Assembly: GCA_028292305.1 (NCBI GenBank)
Contig: JAQGMQ010000920.1
Location: 1 to 33,529, forward strand
Origin: Rhodoferax sp.
GTDB taxonomy: Bacteria > Pseudomonadota > Gammaproteobacteria > Burkholderiales > Burkholderiaceae_C
DNA length: 33,529 bases
Direction: 5' to 3'
The notes beneath the pieces were generated by a model. That model was not told where the DNA came from. It searched no databases and saw only the letters and a program-made list of their open reading frames with translations. The translations under genes were made by a program, and so were the position numbers. Positions 7,921 to 15,200 of this stretch are shown piece after piece; within the stretch, counting starts at the first letter, position 1; every line of letters begins with the position of its first letter.

Positions 7921-8163
7921 GGTCGGTGCATGCATCGTTCGGCTGGTGAACAACGCCGGGCACGGGGCACCCCGGCCACCAGCACTTGTCCCCGCAGCAC
8001 TAGAAGCTCGGCTCCTACGCCGAGCAGTTTGGCTAACTTCAGAATGGGAAACGAATTTGCCCACTAGGCAGAGCGGTCCTCGAATATCGTGAGGAGGACA
8101 TGCAATGCGGAATTCCGCCTTACGATGTTTGCAGAAATCTTGAGTTACTGAAAAAAGCGAACA

Positions 8164-9393
8164 GTGCAGAAAAAATCGATCACACCTTCCCAGCGCCAAG
8201 CCGAGCTCCACAAGGCGAGGGGTCTCAAGATGGCTCGGTCCGCCCATGCCTACGTGCGGGGAAACACGACAAAATTCTACGAATGGCTCGACGCGAACCA
8301 AAAGGCGGTGTTGCCCGATGGCCCCCCAATCTGGATATGTGGCGACTGCCACATTGGAAACCTCGGGCCCGTGGCAAATGCCGATGGGGACATCGAAATT
8401 CAGATTCGTGACTTCGATCAAACCGTGATCGGCAACCCAGCTCACGACCTGATCCGGCTTGGACTGTCTTTATCCATGGCGGTACGGAGTTCGGATCTGC
8501 CGGGGGTTACAACCGCGCTGATGATCGAGCAGATGATGATCGGCTACCGGAAGGGTTTCCATCCCAGAGCTGAAACCAATATGAACGAAGCCCGACCGGA
8601 ATCGGTACATGTCGCCCTTAAGGAAGCCAGCCGTAGAACGTGGCGGCATCTTGCTGCGGAGCGTGTAGAGGGAAGAACCGTTCGAATTCCGCTAGGGTCG
8701 CGTTTCTGGAAAGTGGGCCAGGAAGAACGAGACGAAATCGAAGCCCTGCTGCAGCAGCCAAAGTTGGTCTCGACGTTGCGCCGTATCTCGGCCGATGCAT
8801 CTATTGAACTTCTCGACGTGGCTTACTGGAAAAAAGGGTGCAGTTCGCTGGGCAAGCTCCGTTATGCAGCGATGGTTGACGTGGGTGGCCGCGCGTCGCG
8901 TGGCCGCGATCTGTGCCTGGTCGACATCAAGGAAGCGGTCAAGGCCGCGGCACCGCGCTATGAAAGCGTCGAGATGCCCCACGAATATGCCCAGCGCGTC
9001 GTGGAGGGAGCCCGCAACCTGTCGCCCAACCTTGGCGAGCGCATGGCTGCAGCGCGATTGGGCAACCGGTCTGTCTTCGTGCGGGAGTTATTGCCTCAGG
9101 ACCTGAAGCTGGAAATCGAAAACATCACGCCCGATGAGGCCAGGCGGGCCGCCCGATACCTGGCGCGTGTGGTCGGCCGCGCGCACGCTCGTCAGCTGGA
9201 TGACGCCGCCCGGCTAGCGTGGCGCGGCGAACTGGAGCGCGGCAAAAGCAAGAGCCTAGAGGCGCCATCGTGGTTATGGAACAGCGTCGTTGATTTGGTA
9301 GGCACCCATGAAAGGGGCTACCTGGATCATTGCAGGAGGTTCGCCCTTGAGTCGGCTCGGAAGATCAAGGAAGTTGAAATCCAGCCTGCATGA
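8164..9393 (+). CDS. DUF2252 family protein (kinase-like)
   Basis: The 409-residue product matches DUF2252. It has KMARSAHAYVRGNT near residue 25, then ICGDCHIGNLGP (a GDxHxxN block like the catalytic loop of aminoglycoside-phosphotransferase-type kinases) and IRDFDQTVIGNPAHDL (a DFD metal motif). About 150 residues later come SLGKLRYAAMVDVGG (glycine-rich) and LCLVDIKEA (candidate ATP-binding Lys), then FVRELLPQDLKL and an RAHARQ helix. The substrate is unknown. The start is uncertain. The GTG at 8164 is the only start before an in-frame TGA, and its ribosome site is weak. A good GGAGG at 8093-8097 instead serves an ATG at 8105 in another frame, closed after 12 codons. A frameshift in one of the A-runs or a leader peptide could explain this. 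BrkB follows 46 nt downstream. Confidence 0.82.
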   Translation: MQKKSITPSQRQAELHKARGLKMARSAHAYVRGNTTKFYEWLDANQKAVLPDGPPIWICGDCHIGNLGPVANADGDIEIQIRDFDQTVIGNPAHDLIRLGLSLSMAVRSSDLPGVTTALMIEQMMIGYRKGFHPRAETNMNEARPESVHVALKEASRRTWRHLAAERVEGRTVRIPLGSRFWKVGQEERDEIEALLQQPKLVSTLRRISADASIELLDVAYWKKGCSSLGKLRYAAMVDVGGRASRGRDLCLVDIKEAVKAAAPRYESVEMPHEYAQRVVEGARNLSPNLGERMAAARLGNRSVFVRELLPQDLKLEIENITPDEARRAARYLARVVGRAHARQLDDAARLAWRGELERGKSKSLEAPSWLWNSVVDLVGTHERGYLDHCRRFALESARKIKEVEIQPA

Positions 9394-9439
9394 GCGCTAT
9401 GCGATTTTGTCCGCATCCCTACACAGCACCATCATCAAC

Positions 9440-10351
9440 ATGAAACTCACTCGCCTCTTCGATCTCTGCAAAAAAGCAGGCATGGCCTGGATCGATGATT
9501 TCGCGCCGAGTATGGGCGCAGCGATCAGCTACTACACCATGTTTTCGCTTGCGCCGCTTTTGGTGATCGTCATTGCAGTGGCGGGCGCTTTATTTGGCGA
9601 CGAGGCTGTACGCGGTGCTTTGACGAGCCAGTTGCAGGGCACGATCGGCCGTGAGGGGGCCGCAGCAGTTCAGGACATGATTGCGAGTGCACATGAGCCA
9701 TCCAAAGGCATCATCGCCGGTAGCATCAGTATTGGATTGTTGGTTATCGGCGCGACCACGGTGTTCGCCGAACTTCAAAGTGCACTCGACCGCATTTGGC
9801 ATGTCCCCGAAAAAGCCAAGCCGACCGGCCTTTGGGCCATCCTGCGGGCGCGGGTGCTGTCATTTGGCCTGATTTTGGGGTTGGCCTTTTTGCTGATCGT
9901 ATCGTTGCTGGTCAGCACCGCGGTATCAGCCATTGGCGGCTGGGCGGGCGGCCTGTTGCCAGCGTGGGAACTCCTTCAGCAAGCTTTGAACATAGCAATT
10001 GCCCTAGCGATAAGCACTGTGCTTTTCGCGATGATTTTTAAATTCATGCCGACGGTACCCATCCGGTGGCATGACGTGTGGATAGGTGCCTTCGTGACGG
10101 CGGTGCTGTTCGAGGTTGGGAAAACCGGGATTGGCTTGTATCTTGGCAAAAGTGGCGTAAGTGATTCGTTTGCCGCTGCGGGATCTCTGGTTGTAGTCCT
10201 CGCATGGGTGTATTACGCCGCCCAGATTTTCCTGCTCGGTGCCGAGTTCACCAAGGTTTACGCTGACGAGCATGGCTCGGTGGAAGGAAACAAAGCTGTC
10301 AGCGCGACCAAGGATGCTAAAAAAGTCGCTCAGACTGGCACTGCAGCGTAA
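9440..10351 (+). CDS. YihY/virulence factor BrkB family membrane protein
   Basis: This 303-residue inner-membrane protein has about six hydrophobic segments. It begins with the typical amphipathic start and SMGAAISYYTMFSLAPLLVI. It continues with ASxSIGLLVIGATTVFAELQSALDRIWHV, the family's hallmark region, and ends with FAAAGSLVVVLAWVYYAAQIFLLGAEFTKVYA. The family is poorly understood; an RNase BN annotation was an old misassignment. The ORF track start (9308) overlaps the DUF2252 gene and adds an untypical N-terminus, so I chose the ATG at 9440 (MKLTRLF). No clear Shine-Dalgarno is visible there, so translation may be coupled to DUF2252, which ends 46 nt upstream. Confidence 0.9.
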   Translation: MKLTRLFDLCKKAGMAWIDDFAPSMGAAISYYTMFSLAPLLVIVIAVAGALFGDEAVRGALTSQLQGTIGREGAAAVQDMIASAHEPSKGIIAGSISIGLLVIGATTVFAELQSALDRIWHVPEKAKPTGLWAILRARVLSFGLILGLAFLLIVSLLVSTAVSAIGGWAGGLLPAWELLQQALNIAIALAISTVLFAMIFKFMPTVPIRWHDVWIGAFVTAVLFEVGKTGIGLYLGKSGVSDSFAAAGSLVVVLAWVYYAAQIFLLGAEFTKVYADEHGSVEGNKAVSATKDAKKVAQTGTAA

Positions 10352-10402
10352 GACGGCTGTGACGACTAGCTCCTCCCTTCGCGCGTACCTGCCTCGCCGC
10401 TA

Positions 10403-10588
10403 TCAGGGCAGCTTGATGCAGGCTGACTGCCAAGGCGGCAACGAGGCAACAGGACGCGAGCGGTCGCATCTCGCCTTGGTCTTTTCATCGTCCGGCAGAT
10501 TCCCAAGGTTCATAGTGACAGGCGCACGGAAATCCCTCTGACAATTGGGGTGCGTTTCACGATGTTTCTTCTCAAAAGCCAGCCACAT
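10403..10588 (-). CDS. Hypothetical 61-residue protein
   Basis: I do not recognise this ORF, but it does not look like a shadow. Codon choice is balanced and the product is polar with two or three Cys and a regular pattern (THPNCQRDF, NLGNLPDDEKTK, SLPPWQSACIK). It opens just after a TGA and has no obvious ribosome site, so it may be the tail of an older, longer gene. It diverges from the gene at 10594, with only 5 nt between the starts, which makes at least one of the two starts doubtful. Confidence 0.4.
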   Translation of the reverse strand: MWLAFEKKHRETHPNCQRDFRAPVTMNLGNLPDDEKTKARCDRSRPVASLPPWQSACIKLP

Positions 10589-10593
10589 AAGTC

Positions 10594-10821
10594 ATGTCAT
10601 TGAAATTATTGATGCGGATTGTTGACCATGGGTGCCCCTTCCGCACCATCGATCAAACCGAGATTATTCACATCGACACGCTCAAAGCGGCAGGGATGGT
10701 CGAGGCGGACGTGCCCCCGGCTAAGTCCGGTGTGTACAGCGGGGAAGCGGTTGTCCATTCGATCACCCCTGTTGGCCTGAGCATCGATCAGTCCATGCGG
10801 CGTTCAGGACGCATCCCCTAA
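10594..10821 (+). CDS. Hypothetical 75-residue protein
   Basis: A small soluble protein of unknown family. The N-terminal two thirds (LLMRIVDHGCPFRTIDQTEIIHIDTLKAAGMVEADVPP) is well ordered with normal coding codon use, and the remainder (SGEAVVHSITPVGLS) looks like a short beta region. The layout resembles small winged-helix or regulatory-like proteins annotated only as hypothetical in Burkholderiales, but this is an impression. The ATG at 10594 lacks a strong Shine-Dalgarno. It stands alone between BrkB and a minus-strand small gene. Confidence 0.6.
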   Translation: MSLKLLMRIVDHGCPFRTIDQTEIIHIDTLKAAGMVEADVPPAKSGVYSGEAVVHSITPVGLSIDQSMRRSGRIP

Positions 10822-10863
10822 CCGATCGCCGCAGGGGCTAGCTTTTTGATGCGTGAGGCGGAG

Positions 10864-11178
10864 CTAGACCAACTCCCCATCTTCGTTTCGGCGCCTTCGT
10901 TGCGTCCTTTCCAGGGCCAGTCGGGCGGCGGGTTCTTGTGCGTTACGGCTTTCGATGCAGTCCAGCAAAAACCGCTCGATGGCCGCTGTTGGCCGGTCGG
11001 CTTGAATAAATACCCGGACCCCCGCGCCTTGCCCTGGCGTCGTTTTTAAATTCAGACCAGGCCAGCGGCTCAAAAACAGCTGGCTGAGGGACTGGTACTC
11101 CCTCCGGTTGTTTTCGCGTGTGTCGGCTGCAGCTTCATCGCTGCTGCGTCGTCGATAGACCCAGAAGAGGTGGTGCAT
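10864..11178 (-). CDS. Hypothetical 104-residue protein
   Basis: I do not recognise the family. The ATG at 11178 (MHHLFWVYRRRSS) is preferred over the TTG four codons upstream used by the ORF track; a TTGGAAA stretch upstream is only a weak ribosome site. The product is Arg-rich and basic, with one ordered stretch (LFLSRWPGLNLKTTPGQGAGVRVFIQADRPTAAIERFLLDCIESR) and a charged C-terminal helix. Codon use looks coding. It is convergent with the 75-residue gene, 42 nt between stops. Confidence 0.5.
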   Translation of the reverse strand: MHHLFWVYRRRSSDEAAADTRENNRREYQSLSQLFLSRWPGLNLKTTPGQGAGVRVFIQADRPTAAIERFLLDCIESRNAQEPAARLALERTQRRRRNEDGELV

Positions 11179-11455
11179 GCTGTTTTCCAAAAAAACGCAT
11201 GGTAGGTAGTACGCAGGGCTTGTCCTGTAGGAATTTTTTGAATTTCTCGCAGGACGGTTTTGACTTACACCTGAGCTAGCTCAGGCGGCGGTAATCCACA
11301 GCGAGATGACGGTCAGCGCCAAGCTAAGGGAGGGGCGGCGCGTGCTCCCTTGGGATTCAAGCGCATAAAGACCCACACTTATCTATGCACTGTTCTTCAT
11401 TTGTACTTGGCCAGAGGGCACTGGAAACGCGACCGCGATCCTGCACAATCTGGAA

Positions 11456-11628
11456 ATGTTGCTGACTGCTGATGGGCTGTGTGCCCAAACCCGATCGAAA
11501 CAGCCACCCCCAGCCCGGAGCTAATTCAGGAGCTGGCGGCCCGCGGATTCACGGACTTTCGGATGCTTGGGGGCGTGCTATGCGCCGTGAAAGACTTCAA
11601 CCCAAACTGCGCCCGGAATTATTTGTAA
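11456..11628 (+). pseudogene. Frameshifted, truncated small-gene fragment
   Basis: ATG at 11456 opens MLLTADGLCAQ... but stops after 22 codons. Shifting frame near 11510 continues as ELIQELAARGFTDFRMLGGVLCAVKDFN before another stop. Together they look like the first half of one small soluble protein broken by an indel and truncated. I recall similar hypothetical proteins in Burkholderiales continuing with FNFTTGLVVGLD-like sequence, but that is memory and unverified. Confidence 0.35.
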
Positions 11629-11794
11629 CGGAGTGGGCTACCTGGTTTTTGGGGGAACGTAGAAATCTTTCCACTGTGGAGCTTTGCGTAGCCACCTCAA
11701 GTTGGTAATTGTCGGGATATTGAAAACGCGATTCGGTCCCCGCTGCGTACCAGCGCAAGCGGGTCGCCGGCCGCCACCTCCGGCGCAGAGCCGA

Positions 11795-11914
11795 CGCTAA
11801 TTTGAACTGAGCAACCACTCCCAACATCTCTTCAGCCTGGCTGTTCAGGCTACTGGCCGCAGCCGCCATGTCCTCGACCAATGCTGCGTTCTGCTGCGTG
11901 GCCTGGTCTTGCAA
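11795..11914 (-). pseudogene. 3' remnant of a methyl-accepting chemotaxis protein gene
   Basis: The minus-strand frame reads LQDQATQQNAALVEDMAAAA, SSLNSQAEEMLGVVAQFKLA. This is the extreme C-terminal end of the cytoplasmic signalling domain of Tsr-type chemoreceptors (typically QNAALVEQ...AAAAxSLxxQAxxLxxxVxxF). A TGA lies immediately upstream and the hundreds of preceding receptor residues are missing, so only the tail survives. The ORF runs on to 11597 with unrelated sequence. This is strong evidence that a chemoreceptor gene was once here. Confidence 0.7.
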
Positions 11915-12140
11915 TCAAGAGGCAAGCCGCTAAGCAGGGGCTACTAGAAAGCTAACGGATATCTATGTCCTTTCTGTGTTTCGATGCGGCCTGCATTACC
12001 GTAATGGAGGAAGAGTCGTCCCTGGTCGCATGGAGTCCCCGACGGCGCCCATCTCGCATGCGTCCAGGGCGCCCCACCGGCGCCACAGTCCTGGCCTCAG
12101 TTTTTTGCATATCGAAGATGACAACATTAATTTGCCAACC

Positions 12141-12165
12141 CAAGCCAAGCCAAGCTAAGCCAAGC
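12141..12165 (+). repeat. CAAGC pentanucleotide tandem repeat
   Basis: Five consecutive 5-mers (CAAGC x3, TAAGC, CAAGC) lie about 110 nt upstream of the large c-di-GMP gene. Copy number could vary by slippage. Confidence 0.75.
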
Positions 12166-12274
12166 AGTTCCGGGGGGAGGGTTGCATCGGATTCGGTAAG
12201 CTCATCAGCGCGTTTACCATATTAGGTACCCTTCAACATACGGCACACGTCATGAGCTACAGAAATGTTTACGC

Positions 12275-15200
12275 TTGCACGAACGGGTGAGTTATTTGAG
12301 TGTCCCCGTGCGTATTCGAGGAATCGTAGATTCCCTGGAAAAATCACTCAGAGCGGTAGTGGGTGGTTTCCTGATGGGCCGCCTGCGTAGATCGGAGGCA
12401 CAGTACAGGCTGCTTTTCGAAAGCAATCCTCAGATGATGTGGGTTTGCGAAAGCCAGACATTGGCTTTTCTGGAAGTCAATGAGGTGGCCGTTGTTCATC
12501 TGGGCTACAGCCTCACCGAGCTGCAAAAGATGCGACTGCCGTCCCTTTTGGATTGCTCAGCGCCAAGCTTTGTCTTCGAGCCAAACGCCGACACAGGCAT
12601 CGATACGGACGAAAGTCGAATTGATGCTTGCCCCGGCGTGGATCAAGTGGGGCATCACTGCGTGCTTCGCACAAGGCAAGGAAGCGCGTTGGACGTGGAA
12701 ATCCGTTTCAGCCGCATCCGCTTCAAAAACCGACCCGCGTTGATGATGCATGCACTCGACATTACCGAACGAGTTCGGGTCGGCCATGAGGTACGACGGC
12801 TCGACCGGGCGCAGCGGATGCTGAGTGCATGCAACGAAGCCGTCATCCGTGCTACGGACGAAGCGCAGCTTTTACGGCAAATCTGCGAGATAGCGGTTGA
12901 CATAGGTGGATACCTTCTGGTCTGGGTCGGTTTTGCGCAGGACGACGAACACAAAAGCATTTCGGTCGAAGCCGCGGCCGGAGAAAAATCGGCTCTGATG
13001 TTCCGTCAGCGCGGATCTTGGTCCGGCGATATTCCCGCCGGACAAAATGCCGCTGGCAGGGCGATCCGCACCGGGGAAATCGGGGTGATTGCCGACGTTC
13101 ACGACGACCCGCATTTCGAATTGTGGCGGTCGTTTGTGGATACCGTTGGCCACCGTGGGCTCATCGGCTTGCCACTGCGCGATGCCACGCGAACGTTCGG
13201 CGCTTTGACTCTCTATGCGCCGGACGCCTTGCACATCAGCGAACAGGAGTCGGTCCTTCTCGAGGAACTCGCCAACGACCTCGCTTTCGGCATCAATAAC
13301 CTGCGGTCGCTGAACCGCCAGCGTCGGCTCAGCGACGCAGTACTCAAGGTCGGCGCCGCGGTCTCGGCGCAGGTGGGCGACCAGTTCTTCAAACGCCTCG
13401 TCTCCAGCCTTGTGGATGCCCTGGAAGCGCAGGCAGGTCAGGTAGCGGTCCTGCTGCCTGGCGACCATCCCAAAGCAAGGTCGCTCTATGCGTCGGTGAA
13501 AGGAAGCGAAATTCCCGGCTTTGACTTTGATCCCCGAGAAGGTCCCTGCGGTGAATATCTTGGTCGCGACGCTTGGAGTGTCATTTGCACGCCGGGATAT
13601 GACTACCCGCAGGAAAGATTCTTTGCGCGCTTTCCGGCCGAGAGCATCGCAGTCAGACGTCTGGACAACGCCCGAGGCGAGCCCATCGGTTTCTTGCTGG
13701 TGGCTTTCGAAAACCAGCTGGGGGAGTCTGAATTCGTCGATGCCCTGCTGCGGATCTTCGCCGCGCGAGCGGCGTCGGAGTTGGAGAGATTGCAATCGGA
13801 CGCACGCCTGCGAATCCAGGCTTCGTTGTTGGACCAAGCGCAGGATGCCATTCTGGTCAGGGATCTCAACCACCACATCACCTATTGGAACCAAGGTTGC
13901 GAACGTCTTTACGGTTGGGAATCGCAGGAGGTTCTAGGGCGGTCGGTTCCAGCTTTGGTCTACAACGACCCGGCCGTATTTCATGCGAAAACAAACGAGG
14001 TGATCGCGCACGGGGCGTGGAGCGGCGAACTGATTGAACGGCGTAAAGATGGCGTGCAGATCATCGTGGAAGCCCGGTGGACCCTGCTGCGCGGTGACGA
14101 CGGGCAACCCGTCTCCATCCTGGGTATCAATACGGACATCACCCGCAGAAAAGAGGCGGAGGAAGCCGTACACAGGCTGGCATTCTTCGATGCCCTGACA
14201 GGGATGCCCAACCGTCAAATGTTCAACTTAGGCTTGCAACAGGCGGTTCGATCAGGCCACTTGTCCGGTCTGTGGGGCGCACTTTTGTACGTCAACATCG
14301 ACAAATTCAAGGCCGTGAACGAACAGCTGGGGCATGTCAAAGGAGACCTGCTCCTCCGGCTTGTTGCCGAGCGGATGACGGCCACGCTGGAGGGAAAAGA
14401 CACAGCCGCCCGCATCGGCGGCGACGAATTTCTGATATTGCTTGAACCGACGCACGCCGACCGAGAGGCTGCGCTGGGGTTCGCCAACGCGGTCGGCCAC
14501 AACATTCTGCGTAGTTTTGCCGTCCCCTTTGCGCTGGATGAATTTGAATACCTGGCCTCTGCATGCATCGGCATTGATGCTTTCCAGGGTTTGGAGACGG
14601 AACAAGGCGAACTCTTGAAGAGAGTTGACTTGGCCCTCTACCAGGCCAAGGCGGTGGGACGCGGGACGCTGCGTGTCTATGATCCGCTGCAGCAACTGCT
14701 TGTGGCGGAAAAAGCCACCCTTGAAGAGGAACTGCGCCAAGCGTTAGCCCTGAACCAACTGGCTCTGCACTACCAGCCACAAGTACACCGTGACGGGCGC
14801 CTGCTGGGTGCGGAAGCCTTACTGCGCTGGGTCCAGCCACGCCTTGGCAACGTGTCACCTGCGGTCTTCATCCCCGTGGCTGAGCAGTCCGGATTGATTC
14901 TTTCGATCGGGCAGTGGGTGATCCAGACGGCTTGCACTCAGCTCAAGACCTGGCAAAGCCGCCCGAGCACAAAGCAACTGCTCCTTTCTGTCAACGTAAG
15001 TGCTAGCCAGTTTCGCGATGACGGTTTTATCGACCAAGTCGCCTCAGCCATTCGTAACAGCGGCATCGATCCGGGAGGGTTGAAGCTTGAATTGACAGAA
15101 AGTCTCCTGGTTTACGACATGGAGGCTGTGATCACCAAGATGCACCTGCTCAAATCGCACGGCGTGGGACTTTCGCTCGACGATTTTGGAACCGGGTATT

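Larger units (their letters stand above)
11179..12274. other. 1.1-kb gene-poor region with remnants
   Basis: No intact gene is supported here. It holds an interrupted GTCCTG/CAGGAC inverted repeat (11222-11255), a frameshifted small-gene fragment, the tail of a chemotaxis receptor gene and a CAAGC tandem repeat; the last three are listed separately. The rest shows nothing recognisable. Confidence 0.6.

Noticed and set aside
7672-8445. 257-residue minus-strand ORF
   Set aside because: Its first part is antisense to DUF2252. Only the short VPGVESGLLGF piece has a homologue, so it is treated as a relic fragment rather than a gene.
11222-11255. GTCCTG...CAGGAC inverted repeat with AT-rich centre
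   Set aside because: Only 6 bp of stem and no second copy seen in the window, so it is not reported as a repeat element or terminator.
12872-13894. 340-residue minus-strand ORF inside the giant c-di-GMP gene
   Set aside because: The plus frame encodes clear GAF and PAS domains; the antisense frame has no recognisable motif.
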